This document shows positions 30,969 through 39,660 of a stretch of 50,116 bases of DNA, piece by piece. The DNA comes from an uncultured Oscillibacter sp. (GTDB lineage Bacteria > Bacillota > Clostridia > Oscillospirales > Oscillospiraceae). Below the pieces are notes generated by a model that saw only the letters and a list, made by a program, of their open reading frames with translations, searched no databases and was not told the DNA's origin. Numbering within the stretch: position 1 is the first letter of the stretch; each line of letters opens with the position of its first letter. The position numbers were made by a program, and so were the translations under genes. The DNA is taken from the NCBI GenBank assembly GCA_910584075.1, contig CAJTZI010000011.1:1-50116 (forward strand). The letters are read 5' to 3'.

Positions 30969-31904
30969 ATGCCGGAAAACAAGCTGTTCCTCCCGGAGGG
31001 CCTTTGCCCTCCTGTCCGCCACACCCTCGACTGCCTGCGGGAGGCCCTGGAAAGCGGCGCTGTACTGGAGGCCCCCGTCCAGCGGTGCGACGCCGGACAC
31101 ACCTTACATATCGACCTGGACGGCATCCCGGGCCGGATCTCCCGGTCGGAGGCCATCGCCCCCTGGATCAACGGGGCCGGCAGGGACATCGCCGTCCTGT
31201 CCCGAGTGGGCAAGCCGACCTGCTTCCAGGTCCTGAGCCTCCAGGCCGACGAAAAGGGCGCGCCGGCAGCCGTTCTCAGCCGCAGGGCCGCTCAGGAGGC
31301 CGCCATGGACTTCTTTCTCCAAAATCTGGAACCGGGGATGGTGCTCACCTGCCGGGTGACCCGGCTGGAGCCCTACGGAGCCTTTCTGGACATTGGCTGC
31401 GGCATCATCGCCATACTGCCCATCGAACTGATCTCCGTCTCCCGCATCAGCCATCCCGGCGCACGACTGCAGGAGGGGCAGAAGATTCTGGCGGCGGTGC
31501 GGTCCTTTGACCGGGAGAACCGCCGGATTACCATGACCACGAGGGAGCTGCTGGGCACCTGGATGGAAAATGCCAGCCGCTTCGCCCCGGGAGAGACGGT
31601 GCGGGGCACAGTCCGCAGCGTCAAGGAGTACGGCAGCTTCATTGAGCTTGCCCCCAATCTCTCCGGTCTGGCGGACAGCCGGGAGGACCTGTCCCCCGGA
31701 GACGGGGTGTCAGTCTTCATCAAGAGCATCCGCCCGGAGCGAATGAAGATCAAGCTCCAGGTCATTGAGAAGCTGCCGCCCCAGATGCAGCCGGAACCCC
31801 TGCGGTACCAGATCACCGACGGCAAGCTGGACCGCTGGACCTACTCCCCGCCGGGATATGAGAAAGAGCCGGTGGAGACGGTATTTACAGCTCCCGTCCC
31901 TTGA
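30969..31904 (+). CDS. S1-domain RNA-binding protein (RpsA-like)
   Basis: 311-aa cytosolic protein with two clear S1 motifs: one near residues 120-195 (GMVLTCRVTRLEPYGAFLDI, then LPIELISVSRI) and one near 208-265 (GETVRGTVRSVKEYGSFIEL, then LSGLAD). The N-terminal ~110 residues may hold a diverged third copy (VLEAPVQRCDAGHTLHIDL). The family is annotated as 30S ribosomal protein S1-like in Clostridia, but it is shorter than true S1; a role in mRNA binding or translation is inferred. AGGATG upstream of ATG 30969 is a modest ribosome site. Its last 20 bases overlap the convergent rarA gene. Confidence 0.85.
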   Translation: MPENKLFLPEGLCPPVRHTLDCLREALESGAVLEAPVQRCDAGHTLHIDLDGIPGRISRSEAIAPWINGAGRDIAVLSRVGKPTCFQVLSLQADEKGAPAAVLSRRAAQEAAMDFFLQNLEPGMVLTCRVTRLEPYGAFLDIGCGIIAILPIELISVSRISHPGARLQEGQKILAAVRSFDRENRRITMTTRELLGTWMENASRFAPGETVRGTVRSVKEYGSFIELAPNLSGLADSREDLSPGDGVSVFIKSIRPERMKIKLQVIEKLPPQMQPEPLRYQITDGKLDRWTYSPPGYEKEPVETVFTAPVP

Positions 31905-33153
31905 GCTTCTCCCAATAGGCCTTAGCGGCCTGCTCCGTTTTGTTGTCCCCGAACTCGTAGTATTTCACACCCTTTAAGGCGTCCGGGAGGTACTGCTGCT
32001 CTACCCAATGGCCGGTGAAATTGTGGGGATAGAGGTAATGCTGCCGGTTATCAAAGCCGGTGGTGTCGGCGTGGACGTTCTGGAGCTGCCGGGGCACATC
32101 CCCGGTGCGGCCCGCTTTCACGTCCGCCCAGGCCTTGCCGATGCCCTCGATCACACTGTTGGACTTGGGAGCCGTGGCCAGCAGCACCGCCGCCTGGGCC
32201 AAGGGCAGCTGGGCCTCCGGAAGCCCCAGCTGCATGGCGGTATCCACGCAGGCCTTCACAATCGCCACAGCCTGGGGATAGGCCATTCCCACATCCTCGC
32301 TGGCGGAGCACAGCAGGCGGCGGCAGGGGGTCACCAGGTCCCCGGCCTCCAGAAAACGGGCCAGATAGTGGAGGGCCGCATCGGGATCACTGCCCCGCAG
32401 GGACTTCATCAGTGCGGAGGCGATGTCATACATGGCGTCACCTCCCTTGTCGTAGCGCATGGCGCTGCGCTGAGAGACCTGCGCCGCGTCCTCCAGCGTC
32501 AGACAGAGCTTTCCCTTCTCCGGCACCGCCGCCTGACAGAGGAGCTCCACGGCATTGATGGCCTTGCGCACGTCGCCGCCGCAGGCAGTTGCGATGTGGA
32601 GGGGCACCCCCTCCTCCCACGTCAGAGGCAGGGGGCTGCGCTCCCTCTCGATCTCCAGGGCCCGCGCCACGGCGGGCTCCGCCTCCGCCGGTGAAACGGA
32701 CTTGAACTCAAACACCGTGCTGCGGCTGAGGAGGGCGCTGTACACATAGAAATAGGGGTTCTCCGTGGTGGAGGCGATCAGGGTCAGCTTGCCGTTTTCC
32801 ATAAACTCCAGCAGACTCTGCTGCTGCTTTTTGTTGAAGTACTGGATCTCGTCCAAATACAGCAGCACACCGCCGGGAGCCAACAGCGTTCCCACGTCGC
32901 CGATGATGTCCTTGATGTCCTGGAGGGACGCCGTGGTGGCGTTGAGGCGGTACAGGGTCTTCTGCGTCCGCTCCGCGACGATGTTGGCGATGGTGGTCTT
33001 CCCCGTGCCGGAGGGCCCGTAGAAGACCATATTGGCGTCAGTGCCGCTCTCAATCAAGCGGCGGAGTACCGCGCCGGGAGCCAGAATATGGCGCTGACCC
33101 ACCACCTGGTCCAGCGTCTGGGGGCGGATCTCATCCGCCAGGGGTCGCTGCAT
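31885..33153 (-). CDS. rarA: Replication-associated recombination protein A (AAA+ ATPase)
   Basis: RarA/MgsA clamp-loader-like ATPase acting at stalled forks, about 422 aa. It starts with RPLADEIRPQTLDQVVGQRHIL, has Walker A GPSGTGKTT (about residue 50), Walker B LLYLDEIQYF (about 100), sensor 1 STTENPYF and the C-terminal tetramerisation domain with AMRYDKGGDAMYDIASALMKS and LYPHNFTGHWVEQQYLPD. ATG 33153 has GGAGGGAGGG upstream; a TTG start at 33186 overlapping the previous gene is less likely. The small membrane protein gene just upstream is probably in the same transcript. Confidence 0.94.
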   Translation of the reverse strand: MQRPLADEIRPQTLDQVVGQRHILAPGAVLRRLIESGTDANMVFYGPSGTGKTTIANIVAERTQKTLYRLNATTASLQDIKDIIGDVGTLLAPGGVLLYLDEIQYFNKKQQQSLLEFMENGKLTLIASTTENPYFYVYSALLSRSTVFEFKSVSPAEAEPAVARALEIERERSPLPLTWEEGVPLHIATACGGDVRKAINAVELLCQAAVPEKGKLCLTLEDAAQVSQRSAMRYDKGGDAMYDIASALMKSLRGSDPDAALHYLARFLEAGDLVTPCRRLLCSASEDVGMAYPQAVAIVKACVDTAMQLGLPEAQLPLAQAAVLLATAPKSNSVIEGIGKAWADVKAGRTGDVPRQLQNVHADTTGFDNRQHYLYPHNFTGHWVEQQYLPDALKGVKYYEFGDNKTEQAAKAYWEKLKGREL

Positions 33154-33182
33154 GGGGAGCCCTCCCTCCTGTTCTAGTCTTT

Positions 33183-33407
33183 TCAATACGCCTCAATGAA
33201 ACACAGCAGCAGGCCGATGCACATGATCAATCCAGAAACCACAAAAAATCCCAAAATCCCACCTGCCAAAAGCGCGCCCAGCACACCGTCGTGTCCGTTA
33301 TAGATGCAGGGGTTCATAGCGGCGTAAAGCAGGCAAAGCATGGAAAAGGCAAGCCCTATAACGGTGATCAATACCCAGCAGACCATCTTCCTGTTCTTTC
33401 TGTCCAT
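33183..33407 (-). CDS. Small two-helix membrane protein, 74 aa
   Basis: Unrecognised. Two hydrophobic segments (about residues 9-31, CWVLITVIGLAFSMLCLLY, and 46-70, LLAGGILGFFVVSGLIMCIG) separated by a polar loop NPCIYNGHDG. AAGGAGGATT precedes ATG 33407, a strong site, so it is likely expressed. It ends 30 bases before the rarA start. Codon use is less GC-rich than its neighbours. Function unknown. Confidence 0.72.
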   Translation of the reverse strand: MDRKNRKMVCWVLITVIGLAFSMLCLLYAAMNPCIYNGHDGVLGALLAGGILGFFVVSGLIMCIGLLLCFIEAY

Positions 33408-33574
33408 GGTAATCCTCCTTCCACGGCTGTCAAATCGTTATAAATGAATTATACCACAGCCGCCGGAGAGATTCCACTGTTTTTCACACAGACCGCCTCC
33501 CCAGTGAAAAAATTCAAAATTTTCCTCGCCAAGGGTCGGATTTTGTGATATCCTGTCATCGTGAGGTGACGAAT

Positions 33575-34213
33575 ATGAAATCCAAAGCCGCTGTCAAGCG
33601 CATCATTGAAACATTGAAGGGCATCTACCCAGACGCCCTGTGCTCCCTGCAATACGAGAAGGACTACGAACTGCTCTTCGCCGTGCGGCTCTCCGCCCAG
33701 TGTACCGACGCGCGGGTGAACCAGGTGACCCCCGCCCTGTATGCCCGCTTCCCCACTCTGGAGGGCTTCGCGGAGGCAGACCCGGCGGAGGTGGGCGAAT
33801 ACATCCGCTCCTGCGGGTTTTTCAACGGCAAGGCCCGGGACATCGTCGGCTGCGCCCGGCGGCTGATCGATGACTTCGGCGGCAAGGTCCCCGGCACCAT
33901 GGAGGAGCTGACCAGCCTCCCCGGCGTGGGCCGCAAAACCGCCAATCTCATTCTGGGGGATATCTTCGGCCAGGAGGGCTACGTCTGTGACACCCACTGC
34001 ATCCGCATCACCGGACGGCTGGGGATTACCGACGGCTCCAAGGACCCCCTCCAGGTGGAAAAACAGCTGCGGCTGACCATCCCACCGGAGGAATCCAACA
34101 ACTTCTGCCACCGGATGGTGCTCTTCGGACGGGATACCTGCACCGCCCGGTCCCCCAAATGCCAGGGCTGCCCCCTGGCCGGGGACTGCGGCACGGCAAA
34201 GGCCTCCAAATAA
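33575..34213 (+). CDS. nth: Endonuclease III
   Basis: Bifunctional DNA glycosylase/AP lyase for oxidised pyrimidines, 212 aa. Helix-hairpin-helix LPGVGRKTANLIL carries the catalytic lysine K121, and the catalytic aspartate is D139 in VCDTHCIRITGRLG, matching K120/D138 of E. coli. The C-terminal [4Fe-4S] cysteines follow the C-x6-C-x2-C-x5-C pattern in CTARSPKCQGCPLAGDC. ATG 33575 has GAGGTGA 5 bases upstream. Single gene, ended by a terminator. Confidence 0.96.
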   Translation: MKSKAAVKRIIETLKGIYPDALCSLQYEKDYELLFAVRLSAQCTDARVNQVTPALYARFPTLEGFAEADPAEVGEYIRSCGFFNGKARDIVGCARRLIDDFGGKVPGTMEELTSLPGVGRKTANLILGDIFGQEGYVCDTHCIRITGRLGITDGSKDPLQVEKQLRLTIPPEESNNFCHRMVLFGRDTCTARSPKCQGCPLAGDCGTAKASK

Positions 34214-34220
34214 GCAAAAC

Positions 34221-34250
34221 GTGCCTGCGGAGATCCGCAGGCACATTTTT
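34221..34250 (+). terminator. Terminator of nth
   Basis: Perfect 10-bp stem GTGCCTGCGG / CCGCAGGCAC with an AGAT loop, followed by ATTTTT. Confidence 0.92.
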
Positions 34251-34300
34251 GCGCCCTGCCTCATATACTGGATAAAAACCACCGTTTGGAGGATGTTCTT

Positions 34301-34558
34301 ATGGATGACAAGACCAGCCGTCTGGTAAACCAGCTGAAAGGCAACCCCGCCATGCTGCGCTCACTGATGCAGTCCCGGGATGGGCAGACCCTGATGCAGA
34401 TGCTGACCCAGGGGGACCAGGGCGCCGCCTTGCAGCGGGCAGTGCAGTCCGCCGCCAGGGGGCGGCCCGAGGAGATGGTAAAGATGGTGAACCAGGTGAT
34501 GCAGAGTCCCGGCGGGGCCGACCTGGTGGAGCGGATCAACAAAGCGGTCCAGAAATAA
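34301..34558 (+). CDS. Small helical protein, 85 aa, first gene of an unknown operon
   Basis: Not a named family. Soluble, Met/Gln-rich and probably all-helical: LVNQLKGNPAMLRSLMQSRD, then QTLMQMLTQGDQGAALQRAV and a last helix ending MQSPGGADLVERINKAVQK. The NPAMLRSLMQS segment resembles NPDAMSQIMQLAQS in the next gene, suggesting related modules. GGAGG is 8 bases before ATG 34301. Two further genes follow closely (21 and 3 bases apart), so the three are one operon. Function unknown. Confidence 0.75.
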   Translation: MDDKTSRLVNQLKGNPAMLRSLMQSRDGQTLMQMLTQGDQGAALQRAVQSAARGRPEEMVKMVNQVMQSPGGADLVERINKAVQK

Positions 34559-34579
34559 TCCGGTAAAGGGGTGGAGGAT

Positions 34580-34987
34580 ATGGCGGAATTTGACGATAAG
34601 CTGAACAGTATCCTGTCCAATCCGGACGCCATGTCCCAGATCATGCAGCTGGCCCAGTCCCTCTCCGGGCCCGGGCCGGGACAGGAAGCGCCGCCCTCTC
34701 CCCCGCCGCCTCCACCCCAGCAGACCGCCGCACCGCCGCCCATGGGAGGCGGAGACCTGTTCTCCTCCCTCTCCTCCCTGGCAGGGGGAATGGACCCCAA
34801 GCTGCTCACCCGGCTCCTGCCTCTGATCCAGGAGCTGGGCGGCCAGCGGGACAGCAACTCCCGGGCGCTGCTCTACGCCCTGCGGCCCTATCTGAAGGAG
34901 GAGAAGCAGAGCAAGGTGGAGCGCGCCCTCCAGCTGGCCCGGCTGTTCCACCTGGGGAAGAAGTTTCTGTCCGGATGGGAGGGGTGA
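34580..34987 (+). CDS. Pro-rich helical protein, 135 aa, second gene of the operon
   Basis: N-terminal helix FDDKLNSILSNPDAMSQIMQ (residues 4-23), then a Pro/Gln linker (about 34-58, with a PPPPPP run), then a C-terminal helical part with LTRLLPLIQELGGQRDSNSR and LRPYLKEEKQSKVERALQLA. No signal or membrane segment. Start ATG 34580 follows AAAGGGG by 8 bases. Similar small proteins occur in Clostridia; a role in sporulation or the envelope is only a guess. Confidence 0.75.
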   Translation: MAEFDDKLNSILSNPDAMSQIMQLAQSLSGPGPGQEAPPSPPPPPPQQTAAPPPMGGGDLFSSLSSLAGGMDPKLLTRLLPLIQELGGQRDSNSRALLYALRPYLKEEKQSKVERALQLARLFHLGKKFLSGWEG

Positions 34988-34990
34988 GGC

Positions 34991-35344
34991 ATGTATAACC
35001 GCTATATCCGCAACGACAACGGCACCTACACCCGGATGCCGGAGGAGGAGCCCCATACCCCGCCGCCGTCCCAGCCGGAACCGCCGCCGTCCGGCGCTCC
35101 TCCTCCGTCCGGCGGTCCTCCGCCCCCGCCGCCAAAGCAGGAACGGCCGCCGGGGCCGAACAGACCGCCTCCAGGCCAGACCGCCGACGGGCTGACCGGC
35201 TTTCTCCGGCACATTCTGGACCAGCTGCATCTGAACAACGTGGACACCGGTGACCTGCTGCTTCTGGGTCTTTTGTTCTTTCTCTCCAGGGAGGAGGCGG
35301 ACGAGGAGCTGCTGGTGGCCCTGGGACTGCTTTTGATTTTATAG
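34991..35344 (+). CDS. Pro-rich protein with hydrophobic C-terminus, 117 aa, third gene of the operon
   Basis: Layout: short N-terminal Tyr/Arg-rich tag (YNRYIRNDNGTYTRM), a 45-residue Pro-rich stretch (22-66), an amphipathic helix (FLRHILDQLHLNNVDTGD) and two short hydrophobic helices split by an acidic turn (LLLLGLLFFLSREEADEELL, then VALGLLLIL). The C-terminus could be a membrane-associated hairpin. ATG 34991 follows GAGGGGTGAGGC. It ends at a bidirectional hairpin. Unrecognised. Confidence 0.75.
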   Translation: MYNRYIRNDNGTYTRMPEEEPHTPPPSQPEPPPSGAPPPSGGPPPPPPKQERPPGPNRPPPGQTADGLTGFLRHILDQLHLNNVDTGDLLLLGLLFFLSREEADEELLVALGLLLIL

Positions 35345-35374
35345 CCGGCAAGCATGGCCGCAGCGTCTATGCAG

Positions 35375-35405
35375 AGCCAGCCGGAGCCTATGGCTCCGGC
35401 TGGCT
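35375..35405. terminator. Bidirectional terminator
   Basis: Perfect 14-bp stem AGCCAGCCGGAGCC / GGCTCCGGCTGGCT with a TAT loop, followed by TTCAT, between two convergent transcription units. Confidence 0.78.
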
Positions 35406-35406
35406 T

Positions 35407-36147
35407 TCATGTCTCCTCCAAAAGCACCGTGCCGTCCGGCAGAGTAAAATCCGCCGCCGCAGGCAGGTCCTCATCCAGCGACAGCGCCGCCATGCGGTAG
35501 ACCGGCTCTCCGTTCAGCAGCCGCTCCGAAGCTGTCAGCAGTCCCGTATCCACACTGACCCAGTACCGCAGGGCGTACCCGGCTGGGTCCTCCGCCGTCT
35601 CCACATAGATGCAGTTGACGCCGGAGATCGTCCGGTAATCCGCCGCGGCGATGGCCCCCACCGGCAGCTTGAGGATCTCCTCATAAGTGGGAATCGTCTG
35701 CTCGTTGTCGGCGGAGATCCCCCCCGCCGGAACAACGCGGACGTTGATCTCGCTGTCATACCAGATATAGGTGGTCTCACCGTCGGTGATGGCATGGCGC
35801 ATCCGGCCCCCGGCCAGTGTCCGGTCTGTCCGGGTCCAGCCGCCGCTGACCGCCGCCTCCGTCTCATAGGTGCCGCTGCCGCCTGCCCAGAGCTGCTCCA
35901 CCGTCACCGTACGGCGGTACTCCTGAGGCCGGGAGAGTGTGGCAATGGCTGTCTGGACCGTCTCCGGCGTCACCTCCACCACCGTCAATGCGTCTCCCGT
36001 CACAGCGGCATGACCCGGTGCCTGTTCGCTGGAGGGCAGAGTAATATGGGGGGTACGGTGCAGTGTGCCGCTGAGCATCACCGCGATGACCAGCACGGTA
36101 ACAGCCAGAAAAGCAGCCGTGATCCGGCTTCGCCACCGCTTATCCAT
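35407..36147 (-). CDS. Membrane-anchored extracytoplasmic protein, 246 aa
   Basis: Unrecognised. A basic start MDKRWRSR, one anchor (about residues 10-28, AAFLAVTVLVIAVMLSG) and a ~210-residue outside domain with many beta strands: VTVEQLWAGGSGTYETEAAV, TDGETTYIWYDSE and SGVNCIYVETAEDPAGYALR. The pattern (reading a bound or transferred ligand on a beta sheet, with a closing DLPAAADFTLPDGTVLLEE) resembles LolA/LppX-like or outer-lipoprotein-sorting folds, but that is a weak guess. GAGGAGGG precedes ATG 36147. It follows wecB by 20 bases in the trpS-tagO-wecB unit. Confidence 0.75.
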   Translation of the reverse strand: MDKRWRSRITAAFLAVTVLVIAVMLSGTLHRTPHITLPSSEQAPGHAAVTGDALTVVEVTPETVQTAIATLSRPQEYRRTVTVEQLWAGGSGTYETEAAVSGGWTRTDRTLAGGRMRHAITDGETTYIWYDSEINVRVVPAGGISADNEQTIPTYEEILKLPVGAIAAADYRTISGVNCIYVETAEDPAGYALRYWVSVDTGLLTASERLLNGEPVYRMAALSLDEDLPAAADFTLPDGTVLLEET

Positions 36148-36167
36148 ATTTCCCTCCTCTTCCGCGC

Positions 36168-37316
36168 TCAGGCCCCGTAGTCCTCCGGCCGGTCCTGCCG
36201 CAGGCCGTACCGCCACTCAATGGCGTCGGCAATGCGGCGGCAGGCACAGCCGTCTCCATAGGGATTGACGGCGCGGGCCATTCGCTCATAGGCCTCCTTG
36301 TCGCAGATCAGCCGCTCCGCCATGGTGACGATGTCGTCCTGCACCACGCCGGCCAGCTTCACTGTCCCGGCGGCCACAGCCTCGGGCCGCTCCGTCTCCC
36401 GGCGCATCACCAGAACGGGCTTGCCCAGGGCGGGCGCCTCCTCCTGCAATCCGCCGGAATCTGTCAGCACCAGATAACTCCGGGCCATCAGGTTGTGCAT
36501 CTCCCCGGCGGGCAGAGGATCGATCAAGTGGACCCGGGGCGCTCCCCGGAGGTACTTGTCTACCGCCTCCCGCACCACCGGGCTCAGGTGGACTGGATAC
36601 ACCAGCTCCACGTCAGGGTGCTGCTCCGCAATCTGCCGCAGGGCCAGCATGATGTTCCTCATGGGTTCGCCGTAGTTCTCCCGCCGATGGCAGGTGACCA
36701 GGAGGACCTTCCGCTCCCCATAGGGCAGACGGTTCAGCTCCTCCGTGGAAAAACGGTAATCCTCCCGCACGGTGGTCCTCAGGGCATCGATCACCGTGTT
36801 TCCGGTGACAAAGAGATTTTCTGTGCGTCCCTCCCGAATCAGGTTCTCCCGGTTCCCCCGGGTGGGACAGAAGTAGAGCTCCGCGATGCCGGAGACCAGC
36901 AGGCGATTCATCTCCTCCGGGAAGGGGGAGTATTTGTCATACGTCCGCAGCCCCGCCTCCACGTGCCCCACGGGAATCTGGTGATAAAAAGCGGACAAGG
37001 CCCCGGCGAAGGTGGTGGAGGTGTCCCCATGAACCAGCACCATGTCCGGCTTCAGCGCCTCCAGCGCCCCGTCCATGCCGGTGAGGCACTTGCTGGTGAT
37101 GGTGGACAGCGTCTGCCGGGGGGTCATGATGTCGAGATCCCAGTCGGGCTTCACGCCAAAGACCTCCAGCACGCTGTCCAGCATCTGCCGGTGCTGGGCG
37201 GTGACGCAGCAGAGGCTCTCGATCCCCGGGCGGGACGCCAGCTCCTTGACCAGCGGGCACATCTTAATGGCCTCCGGCCGGGTGCCGAAGACACTCAGAA
37301 TACGCAACTTGTCCAT
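36168..37316 (-). CDS. wecB: UDP-N-acetylglucosamine 2-epimerase (non-hydrolysing)
   Basis: Interconverts UDP-GlcNAc and UDP-ManNAc, 382 aa. Family motifs: ILSVFGTRPEAIKMCPLVKEL (N-terminus, quoted short by one residue in the protein), TAQHRQMLD, VLVHGDTSTTFAGALSAFY, HVEAGLRTYDKYSPFPEEMN, TCHRRENYGEPM and LTDSGGLQEEAP. It supplies ManNAc for teichoic-acid linkage units or other surface polymers. It begins one base after the tagO stop, which is strong evidence for an operon, and TagO is the membrane partner that starts such polymers. Confidence 0.95.
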   Translation of the reverse strand: MDKLRILSVFGTRPEAIKMCPLVKELASRPGIESLCCVTAQHRQMLDSVLEVFGVKPDWDLDIMTPRQTLSTITSKCLTGMDGALEALKPDMVLVHGDTSTTFAGALSAFYHQIPVGHVEAGLRTYDKYSPFPEEMNRLLVSGIAELYFCPTRGNRENLIREGRTENLFVTGNTVIDALRTTVREDYRFSTEELNRLPYGERKVLLVTCHRRENYGEPMRNIMLALRQIAEQHPDVELVYPVHLSPVVREAVDKYLRGAPRVHLIDPLPAGEMHNLMARSYLVLTDSGGLQEEAPALGKPVLVMRRETERPEAVAAGTVKLAGVVQDDIVTMAERLICDKEAYERMARAVNPYGDGCACRRIADAIEWRYGLRQDRPEDYGA

Positions 37317-37317
37317 T

Positions 37318-38439
37318 TTATGAATCCTCGTCTTTCTTCTCTTCGCTGTGGCGGCCGTGTTCCTTCAACTCTTCGATCTCCTCGTGGAGCTCCTCCCGGA
37401 GCTCCTTGGGAAACACCACCCGGGCGGCCACCGCCCCCACGATGCAAAGCGCGGCGAACAGCAGCATGGCCTTCTGCTCCCCACCGGTGGTCAGCACCAC
37501 GGCGGAGAGGCCCAGAATGGCGGAGATGACATACAGCGTAGCCACCGCCTGCTTCTGGCTCAGGCCCATGTCAATCAGCCGGTGATGGATGTGGCCCCGG
37601 TCGGCATGCATGGGACTCTGACCGTGGGCAATCCGGCGGATAAAGGCAAAGGCGGTGTCAAAAATGGGCAGGCCCAGAATCAGGAAGGGCACCGCGAAGG
37701 AGATCACCGCATAAAACTTGAACAGGCCCTGGATGGACATGGTAGCCAGGATATATCCCAGAAAAGTGGCCCCGGTGTCCCCCATGAACATCTTGGCGGG
37801 ATTCAGATTGTAGGGCATAAAGCCCACACAGGCCCCCACCAGAGCCGCCATGACGATGGCCACCTGAAGCTCCGAGGCCATCAGGGCGATGACCAGCACC
37901 GTGGTTGCGGAGATAGCGGACACGCCGTCCGCCAGACCGTCCAGGCCGTCGATCAGGTTTACTGCGTTGGTAATAGCCACAATCCACAGCACCGTGAAGG
38001 GCACGGACAGCCAGCCCAGAACCCAGTAGAGGTTATCTGAGAAGATGTTGGGATTGGAAAAGGCCTGAATCACCACGCCGCTCAGGGCGGGAATCAGGGC
38101 GGCTGCGATCTGAATCACAAATTTCAGCATGGCCGGCAGGGCCATGATGTCGTCCACCACCCCCAGCACCACGATAATGACCGCCCCCAGGCAGATGCTG
38201 CGCATCTCCGGCGTGATCTCCACGAAGAGGAGAATACTGACCATAAAGCCGAAGAAGATGGCCAGTCCTCCCAGCCGCGGGATGGGCTCTTTGTGCATCC
38301 GGCGGTCATCCTTGGGCACGTCAATGGCCCCCACCTTGTAGGCAAAGGATTTCACCACCGGAGTCATCAAAAAGCTGACCACCAGGGCCGCCAGCAGAGC
38401 CAGCACCACATAGGCCACCGACTGTGTTTGAAACACCAT
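37318..38439 (-). CDS. tagO: Undecaprenyl-phosphate GlcNAc-1-phosphate transferase (TagO/WecA)
   Basis: Polytopic MraY-family enzyme, 373 aa, that loads GlcNAc-1-P on undecaprenyl phosphate to begin wall teichoic acid or other surface-glycan synthesis. Motifs: DRRMHKEPIPRLGGLAIFFG (about 45-64), VVDDIMALP (catalytic DD pair, about 94), NAVNLIDGLDGLADGVSAIS (about 158-177), FMGDTGATFLGYIL (about 216) and the HADRGHIHHRLIDMG loop near 278. The charged C-terminal tail is Glu-rich. GAGGGAGGC precedes ATG 38439, which is only 12 bases past trpS. Confidence 0.94.
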   Translation of the reverse strand: MVFQTQSVAYVVLALLAALVVSFLMTPVVKSFAYKVGAIDVPKDDRRMHKEPIPRLGGLAIFFGFMVSILLFVEITPEMRSICLGAVIIVVLGVVDDIMALPAMLKFVIQIAAALIPALSGVVIQAFSNPNIFSDNLYWVLGWLSVPFTVLWIVAITNAVNLIDGLDGLADGVSAISATTVLVIALMASELQVAIVMAALVGACVGFMPYNLNPAKMFMGDTGATFLGYILATMSIQGLFKFYAVISFAVPFLILGLPIFDTAFAFIRRIAHGQSPMHADRGHIHHRLIDMGLSQKQAVATLYVISAILGLSAVVLTTGGEQKAMLLFAALCIVGAVAARVVFPKELREELHEEIEELKEHGRHSEEKKDEDS

Positions 38440-38451
38440 GACGCCTCCCTC

Positions 38452-39459
38452 TCAGCGGGCGATGAAGCCAACCTTGCGGTGGACCTTATCCAGCGTCCGC
38501 TGGGCCACACGGCCGGCCCGCCGGGCCCCCTCTCGGTAGACGCTCTCCAGATAGGCCTTGTCCTTGATCAGGCGGGCCGCCTCCTCCCGGATGGGGCGCA
38601 GCAGCTCGATCACCGCGTCGCCCACGGCGGGCTTAAACACACCGTAGCCCTGGCCGGCAAAGACCTCCTGGGCCTCCTCCAGACTTTTGCCTGTGGCGGC
38701 GCAGTATATCGTCAGCAGGTTGGACACGCCGGGCTTGTTCTCCTTGTCGTAGCGGACACAGGTCTCGCTGTCGGTGACGGCACGCTTGAACTTCCGCTGG
38801 ATCACCTCCGGCGAGTCCATCAGATTGACGCAGCCCTCAGGGTCGGATTTGCTCATTTTGTTCAGCGGATTGCCCAGACTCATAATCCGGGCGCCCTGGT
38901 CCACCCGGGGAATGAAGGCCTCCGGCAGGACAAAGGTGTCGCTGTACACGCCGTTGAACCGCTGGGCAATATCCCGGCACAGCTCCACGTGCTGGCGCTG
39001 GTCCTCCCCCACCGGCACAAAGTCCGCCTGGTAGAGCAGGATGTCCGCCGCCATCAGCACCGGGTACGTGAAGAGTCCGGCAGTGATGTTGTCGGCGTGC
39101 TGCTGGGACTTCTGCTTGAACTGGGTCATGCGGCTCAGCTCGCCGAACTGGGTATAGCAGCCCAGAATCCAGCCCAGCTCCGCGTGCTGGGGAACGTGGC
39201 TTTGAACAAACAGGATGCTCTTCTCCGGGTCCAGGCCGCAGGCGAGATACTGGGCCAGCTGCTCCAGCGCCCGGCGGCGCAGATCCGCGGGATTCTGGCG
39301 CACGGTGATCGCGTGCAGGTCTACAATGCAGTACACGCAGTCGTACTCGTCCTGCATGGCCACCCAGTTTTTGATCGCGCCCATATAGGAGCCCAGGGTC
39401 AGGTCACCACTGGGCTGGATGCCGCTGAACACTCTCTTTTTCCGCTCTTGATTTTCCAT
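38452..39459 (-). CDS. trpS: Tryptophan-tRNA ligase
   Basis: Class I synthetase, 335 aa. The HIGH-equivalent is in FSGIQPSGDLTLGSYMGAI (residues 11-29) and the KMSKS loop is NKMSKSDPEG (about 190). VYCIVDLHAIT and ILFVQSHVPQHAELGWIL are typical. ATG 39459 has GAGGTG 7 bases upstream; the longer frame runs into the leader. Expression should be controlled by the T-box leader at 39661-39935. The next gene, tagO, follows with a 12-base gap and no terminator. Confidence 0.96.
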   Translation of the reverse strand: MENQERKKRVFSGIQPSGDLTLGSYMGAIKNWVAMQDEYDCVYCIVDLHAITVRQNPADLRRRALEQLAQYLACGLDPEKSILFVQSHVPQHAELGWILGCYTQFGELSRMTQFKQKSQQHADNITAGLFTYPVLMAADILLYQADFVPVGEDQRQHVELCRDIAQRFNGVYSDTFVLPEAFIPRVDQGARIMSLGNPLNKMSKSDPEGCVNLMDSPEVIQRKFKRAVTDSETCVRYDKENKPGVSNLLTIYCAATGKSLEEAQEVFAGQGYGVFKPAVGDAVIELLRPIREEAARLIKDKAYLESVYREGARRAGRVAQRTLDKVHRKVGFIAR

Positions 39460-39660
39460 GATAAGACACCTCGTATCTGCGATTTGACGCCGCCCGTCCG
39501 GCGGCGGAGTAAATGGGTTCAATTTGCAGAAGCTTATTCAAAAATATTGTACCACAGTCTTTTTGTTTAGGCAACGCAAAGGCTCGGACGAAGGCTGGAT
39601 TTGCCGAAAAATTTCAAGTTTGTTCACAGGACCCGCGCCCTCATTTGGGACACAGCAAAC

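Noticed and set aside
30419..31510. 363-codon plus-strand frame across 30.4-31.5 kb
   Set aside because: It crosses DUF951 and the S1-domain gene in a different frame and has a low-complexity Arg/Pro-rich product.
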